Shown piece after piece: positions 24,672 to 32,394 of a DNA stretch of 64,000 bases (position 1 is the stretch's first letter; each line of letters starts with the position of its first letter). Made by a program: the position numbers and the translations under genes. The stretch comes from Nonomuraea jiangxiensis (GTDB lineage Bacteria; Actinomycetota; Actinomycetes; Streptosporangiales; Streptosporangiaceae). Under the pieces are notes generated by a model. The model did not search any database. It saw nothing but the letters and a program-made list of their open reading frames with translations, and had not been told where the DNA came from. Location: contig NZ_FNDJ01000016.1 of NCBI RefSeq assembly GCF_900099965.1, positions 124,001-188,000 of the forward strand, in the 5' to 3' direction.

Positions 24672-25874
24672 TCAGGCCGCGTCGCGGTGGTGGTCCTGGC
24701 CCTCCCGGTACGGTGGGGCGAGGTCCGCGCCGCGCAGCCCCGACACGTGGCCGCGCAGGTCGGCCGTCTGCACCGCGCGGCTGATGTCGCTGGGCGTGAG
24801 CAGCCCGATCAGGCGCCCCTCGGGGTCGAGCACGACGGCGCGGCCGTCGGCGGAGCCCTGCATCCTGGCCAGCAGGTCGGTCAGCGGCTCGTCAGGCCGC
24901 GCCTGCGGCACCTCGGCGGGCGGGCAGGCGATGTCGCGCACCCGGGTGACGTCACGCAGGGCGGGATCCACGTGGCGGACACGGTTGAGCGTCACCAGGC
25001 CGAGAAAGGAGCCGTCCTCCCCGGTCAGCGGGTAGGTGGACAGCCGCCGCCGCATCACCACCCGCTCGACGAGGTCTGCCACGGTCTCGTCCGGATGCGC
25101 GACCACGGGGTGCCGCGACATCACGTCACCGACCCGGACGCCGTGCAGGGCGCTGCCGAGCCGGGTGTGCTGTTCCTCGGCGCTGGCGGCGTTCACCAGG
25201 AAGAGGCCGATCAGGGCCAGCCACAGCCCGTCGAAGCTGCGCCCCGTGACCACCTGCACGAATCCCAGGGCGATGAGCATGTAGCCGAAGCCGCGACCGG
25301 CGCGGGCGGCGGCGATGGCGGCGCGGGCGCGGTCCCGCCAGCGCGCCCACAGGGCCGCGCGCAGCACCCGCCCGCCGTCCAGCGGCGCGGCCGGTATCAG
25401 GTTGAACACGGCGAGCAGCACGTTCACCCCCGCCAGGTACGCGAACATCCCGGCCAGCAACCCCGGCCCGAGCGTGGCCGAGGTCAGCAACGCCACCACC
25501 GCGAACACCGCCCCGGCCGCCAGGCTCGTCGCGGGACCCACCACGGCGATCCGGAAGTCGGCGCCGGGCGAGCGCGGCTCGCCCTGCAACTCCGCGACCC
25601 CGCCCAGCAGCCAGAGCGTGATCCGCGACACCCCGACGCCCTCCCGCCGGGCCATGATTGCGTGCGCCAGCTCGTGCGCGAGCAGCGACGCCATGAACAG
25701 CACCGCCGCCACCACGCCGGCCAGCAGGTAGACGACCCACGACCGGCCGGGGAAGACCAGCGGGAACCGGCCGAAGGCGAGCCCGAACACCAGGATCGCG
25801 ACGATGACCACCACGCTGATGTTGAGCCCGACCTGGACTCCAGCGATGCGGCCCAAAGAGATGGATGAGCGCAT
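24672..25874 (-). CDS. Rip3-like site-2 intramembrane metalloprotease (M50) with CBS pair
   Basis: The ATG at 25874 (GGGAGG 8 nt upstream) gives 400 residues beginning SISLGRIAGVQVGLN, typical of the family. Five to six TM helices carry HELAH (the zinc-binding HExxH) in SLLAHELAHAIMARREG, and NLIPAAPLDGGRVLRA holds the third ligand. Two CBS domains (about 255-375; VGDVMSRHPVVAHPDETV, VVLDPEGRLIGLLTPSDI) follow. M. tuberculosis Rip3 (Rv2625c) has this layout. Expected role: regulated cleavage of membrane-embedded anti-sigma factors or signal peptides, gated by an adenine nucleotide bound to the CBS pair. Confidence 0.9.
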   Translation of the reverse strand: MRSSISLGRIAGVQVGLNISVVVIVAILVFGLAFGRFPLVFPGRSWVVYLLAGVVAAVLFMASLLAHELAHAIMARREGVGVSRITLWLLGGVAELQGEPRSPGADFRIAVVGPATSLAAGAVFAVVALLTSATLGPGLLAGMFAYLAGVNVLLAVFNLIPAAPLDGGRVLRAALWARWRDRARAAIAAARAGRGFGYMLIALGFVQVVTGRSFDGLWLALIGLFLVNAASAEEQHTRLGSALHGVRVGDVMSRHPVVAHPDETVADLVERVVMRRRLSTYPLTGEDGSFLGLVTLNRVRHVDPALRDVTRVRDIACPPAEVPQARPDEPLTDLLARMQGSADGRAVVLDPEGRLIGLLTPSDISRAVQTADLRGHVSGLRGADLAPPYREGQDHHRDAA

Positions 25875-26087
25875 CTCGCCTCCCACGCTGGGTCGATGCC
25901 CGCCCCCTACCCCCGCCGGGCCGCCCGTCACCAGTCTCAGCGGATTGACCGGATCATTCCTCCAGGCGTGGATCACCCTCCTGAGCTGCGACATCTCTTT
26001 CCGCCGATCCCGGGACCCCTCCCGCCGCCGCCCACTATGTTGGGGGCCGCTTCGTATCCGCCGCAGACGAGGAGCGCACGACTTCTC

Positions 26088-26597
26088 ATGGCCGATCACG
26101 TCATCACCGTCCACTCCGCCGCCGGTTGCGGCGACTCCTTCGGCTGCGCCTGCGGCCTGCCCCTCGGCGACCGGGACGCCGCGGCCCGGCACGCCGCCCG
26201 CTCCGGCCTGTGCCCCGCCTGCCTGGGCTCGGGACAGGCCGCCCCTGGCCAGGACACCCCCGGCGACTGCGAAATCTGCGGCGGCTCGGGCAGCGCGGCG
26301 GCCAGGAACATCACGGTGCAGGCCCGGGTCACCGAGGACTTCGTGCGGAAGGTGGCCGCGCTGCTGCCCGAGGAGTTCGGGCTGGGCGAGGTGGTGGCGC
26401 TGCTGCGGCAGCACATGCCCAGGAGCGGCGGGATGGAGACCGTCCTGTCGGTGGCGGCGGGCATGATCCGCTATCTGGAGGTACAGGGCCACGTCGTGCT
26501 CTACTCGGCGCCCGATTTCGTGCCCGCTGAAGGGATTGAGCAGAACTACAGGGATCCAAGGTGGATCCGGATCACTCGCGAGCCTTACGGGTCTTGA
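26088..26597 (+). CDS. Hypothetical protein with DnaJ-like CxxCxGxG zinc knuckles
   Basis: This 169-residue protein starts at an ATG with GAGGAG upstream. It contains CACGLPLGD, then CPACLGSGQA and CEICGGSGSA, a pair of CxxCxGxG motifs as in the DnaJ central zinc-finger, within residues 20-70. The C-terminal half is helical (FVRKVAALLPEEFGLGEVVALL, read in parts) and ends in YRDPRWIRITREPYG. No J domain is present. I do not recognise a named family. A zinc-binding adaptor or chaperone-like role is only inferred. It lies 119 bp before the transporter gene, but the structured leader between them suggests separate control. Confidence 0.7.
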   Translation: MADHVITVHSAAGCGDSFGCACGLPLGDRDAAARHAARSGLCPACLGSGQAAPGQDTPGDCEICGGSGSAAARNITVQARVTEDFVRKVAALLPEEFGLGEVVALLRQHMPRSGGMETVLSVAAGMIRYLEVQGHVVLYSAPDFVPAEGIEQNYRDPRWIRITREPYGS

Positions 26598-26610
26598 TAC
26601 TTTATTGATG

Positions 26611-26716
26611 AGGTGTGCCGGGAAGTCTGGTCGGCGGTTCCGTCGCCGAGCCCGGAGGTCGCCCAGATGTTCCCTGACCGCCCCGCCCTCCTCCCCCGTG
26701 AGCGGCGGGTGGTCAC
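26611..26716 (+). promoter_or_regulatory. Structured 5' leader of the ArsB/NhaD transporter, candidate riboswitch sequestering the RBS
   Basis: A long-range stem pairs GGGAA (26620-26624) with TTCCC (26670-26674) and TCTGG (26626-26630) with CCAGA (26663-26667). It encloses a hairpin TCGGCG (26631-26636) / CGCCGA (26644-26649) and a CCCGGAGG segment. Directly after it, TGACCGCCC plus GCC (26675-26687, one bulged C) pairs with GGC plus GGGTGGTCA (26704-26715), which ends one base before the ATG at 26717 and buries the GGCGGG/GGGTGG ribosome-binding region. This two-part layout, an aptamer-like junction followed by an RBS-sequestering stem, is that of a translational riboswitch. The class is not identified. 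The transporter family would fit a Na+/Li+/metalloid signal. Confidence 0.6.
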
Positions 26717-28009
26717 ATGACCGTCACGGCGTGGGTGGCGGTGGCCGTCTTCCTGCTCGCGTACACGCTGATCGCCACGGAGAAGGTGCACCGGGTCGCG
26801 GCCGCGCTCGGCGGGGCCGGGATCATGCTGCTGATCCACGCCACCGGCGCGGAGGCGGCGTTCTTCGGCGAACGTTCCGGGATCGACTGGAATGTGATCT
26901 TCCTGCTGCTCGGCATGATGATCATCGTCGGCGTGCTGAAGCAGACCGGGATCTTCGAATATCTGGCCATCTGGGCGGCCAAACGGGCCCGGGGCCGGCC
27001 GTTCCGGCTCATGGCGCTGCTCATCGTGATCACCGCCTGCGCCTCCGCGCTGCTGGACAACGTCACCACCGTGCTGCTGATCGCGCCCGTCACGTTCCTC
27101 GTGTGCGAGCGGCTGGCCGTGCCGGTGGCGCCGTTCCTGATCGCCGAGGCGCTGGCCTCCAACATCGGCGGCACCGCGACCCTGGTCGGCGACCCGCCCA
27201 ACATCATCATCGCCAGCCGCGGCGGCCTGACCTTCAACGACTTCCTGGTGCACCTCGCGCCGCTGATCGTGGTGCTGGTGGTGGTGTTCGTGGCGCTGTG
27301 CCGGTGGCTGTTCCGCGGCTCCTTCCGGTACGACCCCGAGCGGGCCGCCGAGATCATGACCCTGAACGAGCGCGAGGCCATCGCCGACCGCCGCCTGCTG
27401 TGGCAGTCGCTCGCCGTGCTGGCCCTGGTGATCGTGGCCTTCGTACTGCATCCCGTGCTGCACTACGAGCCCTCGATCGTGGCGCTGTTGGGCGCCGGGG
27501 TGCTGGTGGCCGCCACCAACGTGACCACCGAGGAGGCACTCCGCGAGGTGGAGTGGCCGACCCTGGTGTTCTTCGCGGGCCTGTTCGTCATGGTCGGGGC
27601 GCTGGTGGAGACCGGGGTCATCGACCGGATCTCGCACGCCGCGGCCGAGGCCACCCACGGCCGGCTCGCCCTGACCACGATGGTGCTCCTGTGGGGCTCG
27701 GCGGTGCTGTCGGCCGTGGTGGACAACATCCCGTACGTCGCCACCATGAGCCCCATCGTCGCCGACCTCGTCCAGGCGGCCGGCGGCAACGAGCACGCCC
27801 AGGTGTTCTGGTGGGCCCTGGCCCTCGGCGCCGACCTGGGCGGCAACGCCACGGCCGTGGGAGCGGCGGCCAACGTCGTGATCATTGGCATCGCCGCCCG
27901 CAACGGCACCCCGATCAGCTTCTGGCAGTTCACCCGGTACGGGCTGGTCGTCACGCTCGTGACCGTGGCGATCTCGACGCCGTACCTGTGGCTGCGTTAC
28001 CTCATCTGA
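26717..28009 (+). CDS. ArsB/NhaD-type (IT superfamily) ion transporter
   Basis: This 430-residue, 11-12 TM protein has paired IT-superfamily signatures. LDNVTTVLLIAPVTFLVCER and the re-entrant ASNIGGTATLVGDPPNIII lie in the first half. VVDNIPYVATMSPIV and GADLGGNATAVGAAANVVII lie in the second. These mark ArsB/NhaD/P-type permeases, which move sodium, arsenite or dicarboxylates. No arsR or arsenate reductase gene is nearby, which favours a cation/proton antiport role. Expression is probably set by the structured leader. The 3' end overlaps the convergent NTF2-like gene by 8 bp. Confidence 0.9.
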   Translation: MTVTAWVAVAVFLLAYTLIATEKVHRVAAALGGAGIMLLIHATGAEAAFFGERSGIDWNVIFLLLGMMIIVGVLKQTGIFEYLAIWAAKRARGRPFRLMALLIVITACASALLDNVTTVLLIAPVTFLVCERLAVPVAPFLIAEALASNIGGTATLVGDPPNIIIASRGGLTFNDFLVHLAPLIVVLVVVFVALCRWLFRGSFRYDPERAAEIMTLNEREAIADRRLLWQSLAVLALVIVAFVLHPVLHYEPSIVALLGAGVLVAATNVTTEEALREVEWPTLVFFAGLFVMVGALVETGVIDRISHAAAEATHGRLALTTMVLLWGSAVLSAVVDNIPYVATMSPIVADLVQAAGGNEHAQVFWWALALGADLGGNATAVGAAANVVIIGIAARNGTPISFWQFTRYGLVVTLVTVAISTPYLWLRYLI

Positions 28010-28460
28010 CGGGCAGCACGTCCACCCCCTGCTCGTGGTCGGCGCGCGGGCCGAAGATGCGCCGCTCGGACTCCGCGATGGGCACGTCGTTGATGCTCGC
28101 CTCCCTGCGCCGCATCAGCCCCGACTCGTCGAACTCCCACTGCTCGTTGCCGTAGCTGCGCCACCACTGCCCCGCGGCGTCGCGGCACTCGTACTGGAAA
28201 CGCACCGCGATGCGGTCGCCCAGCACGCCCCACAGCTCCTTGCGCAGCGCGTAGTCCAGCTCCCTGTCCCACTTGCGGCGCAGGAAGGCCCGGATCTCGT
28301 CGCACCCGGTCAGGAACTCGTCGCGGTTGCGCCAGACCGAGTCCTCCGTGTACGCCTGCGCGACCCGGTCGGGGTCGCACGTGTTCCAGTCGTCCTCGGC
28401 GGCCTGCACCTTGATCCGTGCGGTCTCCTCGGTGAACGGCGGGACGGGCGGGCGTGACAT
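28002..28460 (-). CDS. DUF1348 NTF2-like protein
   Basis: This 152-residue protein opens PPFTEETARIKVQAAEDDWN, the standard start of DUF1348 (SnoaL-like, NTF2 fold), and continues YTEDSVWRNRDEFL, ELWGVLGDRIAVRFQYE, WRSYGNEQWEF and RREASINDVPI. A cone-shaped cytosolic barrel with unknown ligand is expected. It is a stand-alone gene, 38 bp from the aldehyde-oxidoreductase operon end and in the same direction, so it may be a trailing operon member. Confidence 0.88.
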   Translation of the reverse strand: MSRPPVPPFTEETARIKVQAAEDDWNTCDPDRVAQAYTEDSVWRNRDEFLTGCDEIRAFLRRKWDRELDYALRKELWGVLGDRIAVRFQYECRDAAGQWWRSYGNEQWEFDESGLMRRREASINDVPIAESERRIFGPRADHEQGVDVLPVR

Positions 28461-28498
28461 GGTGCCTCCAGCAGCGGATGGTCGTTCTCCTGGGCAGC

Positions 28499-30760
28499 CT
28501 AGAGAAGTTTGTCCAGGGTGATGGGGAGGTCCAGGATCCGCCGCCCCGTGGCGTGCCGTACGGCGTTGGCCACGGCCGCCCCGACGCCCGTGATGCTCAC
28601 CTCGCCCACCCCGAGCAGCCCCAGCGGCATGGTCGGATCGGGGTCACCGAGCCAGTCCACGTCGATGCGGGGCACGTCGGCGTGCACCGGGACGTGGTTC
28701 TCGGCCAGGCTCGCGTTCACGACGCGGCCGGTGCGCCGGTCGACCAGGGTCTCCTCCGACAGGGCCAGGCCGAGGCCCATCACGATGCCGCCGCGCAGCT
28801 GCGCCGCCACGGTCTTCGTGTTGATCACCGTGCCCACGTCGAACACGCCCACCCAGCGCGACACCCGCACCTCGCCGGTGTCCTGGTCGACCCGCACCTC
28901 GCAGAACTGGGCGCCGGAGGCCGCCTTGACCCAGTTCCGGCGGTCGCGCAGCATCTTGGCGGCGAACCCGAGCATGCCGGGACCCGCCTCCGCCTCCAGG
29001 TGGTCGCGGCCCGCCCGGGTCAGGATCGCCGCGTACGTCTCCCCGGCCGACCCCTCGTACAGCCCGCCGTCGCGCGCTTCCAGCCGGTCCAGGCGGCGCC
29101 CGCGCAACGGCGAGTCCGGCGCGTGCCGGGCCAGGGCGAACACGGACCGCTTCAGCTTGTGCGAGGCCGCCAGCAGCGCCGCCGCCGCGCTGGCCGTCTG
29201 CCCCGAGCCGCCCGCCCCGGGCCCCGGCGGCAGGTCGGAGTCGCCGTACTCCACCCGGACGGCCTCCATCGGCACGCCCAGCGTGTCGGCGGCGATCTGC
29301 GCCTGCGCGGTCGCCGCGCCCATGCCCATCTCGTGCAGCGAGGAGCGCACCACGACCGTGCCGTCCGCGGTGAGCCGCACGCCGACCTTGGCCGGCAACT
29401 GCCACGCCGGGTGGTAGGCCGTGGCGACCCCCATGCCGACCAGCCACCTCCCGTCCCGCATGGCCCCGGGCCGCGGGTCCCGCTCCTTCCAGCCGAACCG
29501 CTCGGCCCCCAGCGCGTACGCCTCCCGCAGCATCCGGTGCGCGAACCGCTTGCCGTCCACCGGGTTGTTCGCGGGCTCGTTACGCATGCGCAGCTCGATC
29601 GGATCGAGGCCGAGCTCCCAGGCCAGCTCGTCCATGGCCGACTCCAGGGCGAAGGTGCCGATGGACTCGCCGGGGGCGCGCATGACGGTGTTGGCCACCA
29701 GGTCGAGCTGGACGAGGTTCTGACGCAGGTGGATGTTCGGGGCGGCGTAGAGGTGCCGCGAGGCGGAGGTGATCTGCTCGGGGCCGCCGCCCACCCGGCC
29801 CGTCCTGGCCACGCTGGTGTGGATCAGCGCGGTCAGCCGCCCGTCGGCGTCCGCGCCCAGCGCCACCCGCTGCGTGCTCGGGGTCCGGCCGCCGACCGTG
29901 TGGAAGACGCCCTCCCTGGTGAGCACGAGCCGGACCGGCCGGCCGGTCGCCCGCGCGGCCAGCACGGCGAGCAGCGTGCCCGCCCAGATCATGGTCTTGC
30001 CGCCGAACGCGCCGCCCACGTAGGGGGACAGCACGCGGACGCGGCGGGCCGGCACGTCGAAGCGCTGGGCGAGGTGCTGGCGCACCCACGCGATGTTCTG
30101 GGTGCCCTCGTGCACGGTCAGGTCGTCGCCGTCCCACACGGCGGTCGTCGCGTGCGGCTCGATCGCGTTGTGGCTGTGCGGGGGCGTGGTGAAGCGCAGG
30201 TCCACCCGCACCGGCGCGGCCGCCAGCGCGGCGTTCGCGTCGCCCTTGTCGGCCCCGGCCGACTGGAGCGGGTTGTTCTTCTGCGGGACGGCGTTCGGCT
30301 CCGCGGCGGCGAAGTCCACCTCCGCGGGCGACTCCTGGTACGTCAGCCGTACCAGGCTCGCGGCGTACCTGGCGGCCTCCGGGGTCTCGGCGACCACGAC
30401 GGCCACCGGCTGGCCGTTCCAGTGCACCTCGTCCGTGGCCAGGTAGTTGACCGAGGTCCCGCTGGCCATCGTGCTGGGGTTCAGCATGCTGAGCGCGGGC
30501 GCGGGTTTCATCGCGGGTGCGTTCTCGTGAGTGAGGACCTCGATCACGCCGCGCACCGCCAGCGCCGCCGCGGTGTCCACGGCCGTGATCCGGCCCCGCG
30601 CGACGGTCGCGTGCACGAGCGCGGCGTGGGCCAGGTTCGGGTAGGGGTGCTCGGCCGCGTACCTGGCCGCGCCGGTGACCTTGGCGGGGCCGTCCAGCCG
30701 ATCCACGGCCCTGCCGACGTAGGGGGCCCGCTGCTCGACTTCCGCGTGTTTCGTGGTCAT
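28499..30760 (-). CDS. Molybdopterin-binding subunit of PaoC-like aldehyde oxidoreductase
   Basis: This 753-residue xanthine-oxidase-family large subunit has the N-terminal a/b hammerhead (VGRAVDRLDGPAKVTGAARY), the moco-binding PYVGGAFGGKTMIW, the Q-loop and glycine motifs (GAGGSGQTASAAAALLAAS), and the C-terminal active-site Glu in LLGVGEVSITGVGAAVANA. The gene order 2Fe-2S, FAD, Mo with 4-bp overlap matches E. coli paoABC. Oxidation of aldehydes, perhaps aromatic or plant-derived, is the likely reaction. It would need a molybdenum cofactor (MCD or Moco) and a PaoD/XdhC-type insertion chaperone, which is not visible here. Confidence 0.92.
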   Translation of the reverse strand: MTTKHAEVEQRAPYVGRAVDRLDGPAKVTGAARYAAEHPYPNLAHAALVHATVARGRITAVDTAAALAVRGVIEVLTHENAPAMKPAPALSMLNPSTMASGTSVNYLATDEVHWNGQPVAVVVAETPEAARYAASLVRLTYQESPAEVDFAAAEPNAVPQKNNPLQSAGADKGDANAALAAAPVRVDLRFTTPPHSHNAIEPHATTAVWDGDDLTVHEGTQNIAWVRQHLAQRFDVPARRVRVLSPYVGGAFGGKTMIWAGTLLAVLAARATGRPVRLVLTREGVFHTVGGRTPSTQRVALGADADGRLTALIHTSVARTGRVGGGPEQITSASRHLYAAPNIHLRQNLVQLDLVANTVMRAPGESIGTFALESAMDELAWELGLDPIELRMRNEPANNPVDGKRFAHRMLREAYALGAERFGWKERDPRPGAMRDGRWLVGMGVATAYHPAWQLPAKVGVRLTADGTVVVRSSLHEMGMGAATAQAQIAADTLGVPMEAVRVEYGDSDLPPGPGAGGSGQTASAAAALLAASHKLKRSVFALARHAPDSPLRGRRLDRLEARDGGLYEGSAGETYAAILTRAGRDHLEAEAGPGMLGFAAKMLRDRRNWVKAASGAQFCEVRVDQDTGEVRVSRWVGVFDVGTVINTKTVAAQLRGGIVMGLGLALSEETLVDRRTGRVVNASLAENHVPVHADVPRIDVDWLGDPDPTMPLGLLGVGEVSITGVGAAVANAVRHATGRRILDLPITLDKLL

Positions 30761-31752
30761 GCCGTGCTCCCTCCGTGGGTCAGGTCTCGCAGCGTGGCCA
30801 CGATCGTGGCGCGGGCCAGCGCGACCTTGAACGCGTTCCCTGGCCGTACGGTGGCCGCCGCCAGCTCGGCGTCGGCCGCGCGGCCGAAGGACTCCTCGCT
30901 CGCCGGGCCGCCGACCAGGAGCCGCTCAGCCTCACGGGCCCGCCACGGCTTGGCCGCCACGCCGCCCAGCGCCAGCCGCGCCGCCGTCACGGCGCCGTCC
31001 CGCACCTCCAGCGCCGCCGCGACGGAGACCAGCGCGAACGCGTACGACGCCCGGTCGCGCACCTTCCGGTAACGGGAGTTGGCCGCGACCGGCACCGGCG
31101 GCAGCTCGACCGCCGTGATCAACTGGTCGGCGGCCAGCTCGAACTCCACGTCCGGGGTGGCGCCCGGAAGCCGGTGGAGGTCGGCCACCGGGATGCGCCG
31201 GGTGCCGCGCACGCTCTCCACCTCGACCACGGCGTCCAGCGCGGCCAGGGCCACGCACATGTCGGAGGGATGGGTGGCGATGCACTGCTCGCTCACCCCC
31301 AGGACGGCGTGGCCGCGGTTGAACCCGTCGAGCGCGTCACAGCCGCTGCCCGGCGCGCGCTTGTTGCAGGCGGCGGCCTGGTCGTAGAAGTAGGGGCAGC
31401 GGGTGCGCTGCAGCAGGTTGCCGCCGACCGTGGCCATGTTGCGGAGCTGGGCGGAGGCGCCGGAGAGGATCGCCTGCGACAGCATCGGATAGCGGCCGCG
31501 GACGCGCTGGTCGGCGGCGAGCGCGCTGTTGCGCACCAGCGCGCCGATCCGCAGCCCGCCGTCCGGCAGCTCCTCCACCCCGTCGAGCGGCAGCCCGCCG
31601 AGGTCGACGACGGTGTCCGGGGTCTCGATGCCCTCGCGCATCAGGTCCACCAGGTTGGTGCCGCCGCCGATGAACTTGGCGCCCGGCGCGGTGGCGACCG
31701 CCCGCACGGCCGCCGCGACATCGGCGGGCTTGACGTAATCGAACGGCCTCAT
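30757..31752 (-). CDS. FAD subunit with extra iron-sulphur cysteines (PaoB-like)
   Basis: This 331-residue protein has the FAD_binding_5 signature KFIGGGTNLVDLMREG and the second flavin motif ATVGGNLLQRTRCPYF. It is followed by a cysteine block (YDQAAACNKRAPGSGCDA) as in PaoB/YagS, where these cysteines bind an additional [4Fe-4S] cluster absent from ordinary XDH subunits. The C-terminal CO_deh_flav_C domain starts near residue 215. The start codon (ATG 31752) sits in the first copy of a 29-bp duplication. It transfers electrons from the 2Fe-2S subunit to FAD. The stop overlaps the Mo subunit by 4 bp. Confidence 0.9.
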   Translation of the reverse strand: MRPFDYVKPADVAAAVRAVATAPGAKFIGGGTNLVDLMREGIETPDTVVDLGGLPLDGVEELPDGGLRIGALVRNSALAADQRVRGRYPMLSQAILSGASAQLRNMATVGGNLLQRTRCPYFYDQAAACNKRAPGSGCDALDGFNRGHAVLGVSEQCIATHPSDMCVALAALDAVVEVESVRGTRRIPVADLHRLPGATPDVEFELAADQLITAVELPPVPVAANSRYRKVRDRASYAFALVSVAAALEVRDGAVTAARLALGGVAAKPWRAREAERLLVGGPASEESFGRAADAELAAATVRPGNAFKVALARATIVATLRDLTHGGSTA

Positions 31753-31809
31753 GCCCCGGCCACCTCTCTGACGTGGGCGGACGGCCTCATGGCGTCGCCA
31801 CCTCCCTGA
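31743..31809. repeat. Imperfect 29-bp direct duplication at the PaoA/PaoB-like junction
   Basis: 31743-31771 and 31781-31809 agree at 24 of 29 positions. Both contain the start-region motif ACGGCCTCAT (ATGAGGCCGT on the coding strand) and the preceding GAGGTGGC. The copy next to the 2Fe-2S stop preserves a 4-bp ATGA overlap and opens a 13-codon frame (MRPSAHVREVAGA). This frame in turn overlaps the true FAD-subunit start by ATGA. The duplication therefore split one coupled junction into two. Confidence 0.6.
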
Positions 31810-32287
31810 TGGCGTCGAGGATGCCGTTGTAGGCGCCGCAGCGGCACAGGTTGCCGCTCATGCGCTCCCTGATCTCCGCGTCGGTCAGCTCGGCCCGCGC
31901 CGCGGATCCGCTCACGACGCTGGGCATGCCCGCGGCGTGCTCGGCCAGCATCGCGACCGCCGAGCAGATCTGGCCCGAGGTGCAGTAGCCGCACTGGAAC
32001 CCGTCGTGGCGGATGAACGCCTGCTGCACCGGGTGCAGCTCCCCACCCTGCGCGAGGCCCTCGATCGTGGTGATCTCCTTGTCCGCGTACTGCACGGCCA
32101 GGGCCAGGCAGGCGTTGATCCGCACGCCGTCGGCGAGCACCGTGCACGCGCCGCAGGCGCCCTGGTCGCAGCCCTTCTTGGGACCGGTCAGCCCGAGCCG
32201 TTCGCGCAGCGCGTCGAGCAGGCTGACCCACGGCTCGACGTCGAGGGAGTGAACGACGCCGTTCACCCGCATCCGTATCTCGGTCAC
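31787..32287 (-). CDS. 2Fe-2S subunit of PaoA-like aldehyde oxidoreductase
   Basis: The GTG start at 32287 (GGGAGG 10 nt upstream) gives 166 residues beginning TEIRMRVNGVVHSLDVEP. The plant-ferredoxin-type cluster motif is GCDQGACGACTVLADG...C and the second cluster motif is CGYCTSGQ...CRCGAYNGI, so both [2Fe-2S] clusters are complete. Unlike E. coli PaoA there is no Tat signal, so the enzyme is predicted cytosolic. It is first in the operon, and transcription starts in the divergent region shared with a TetR gene. Confidence 0.92.
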   Translation of the reverse strand: MTEIRMRVNGVVHSLDVEPWVSLLDALRERLGLTGPKKGCDQGACGACTVLADGVRINACLALAVQYADKEITTIEGLAQGGELHPVQQAFIRHDGFQCGYCTSGQICSAVAMLAEHAAGMPSVVSGSAARAELTDAEIRERMSGNLCRCGAYNGILDAIREVATP

Positions 32288-32349
32288 GCGATCCTCCCGT
32301 CGGAGTCCGATTGGTTGAGGCGAAGCTAACAGAACGGCGTTCACTTAAC

Positions 32350-32386
32350 AAGAGACCTTTGTTCTCTTAGGCTGCGCCAGTATGCT
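32350..32386 (+). promoter_or_regulatory. TetR operator and leaderless-type promoter
   Basis: AAGAGA (32350-32355) and TCTCTT (32363-32368) form a dyad with a 7-nt spacer. It overlaps TTGTTC (32359-32364), which lies 16 bp before TATGCT (32381-32386). With the ATG only 8 nt after this -10, the TetR mRNA would be essentially leaderless. The dyad is well placed for autorepression and for control of the divergent oxidoreductase operon. Confidence 0.55.
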
Positions 32387-32394
32387 GGAGCGAC

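Noticed and set aside
26598..26716. A cobalamin riboswitch upstream of the ArsB/NhaD-type transporter
   Set aside because: I do not see the B12 box or the conserved cobalamin core, so the leader is left as an unclassified structure.
28454..31072. An 872-codon plus-strand frame opposite the molybdopterin subunit
   Set aside because: Shadow frame of a conserved oxidoreductase; no domain or SD supports it.
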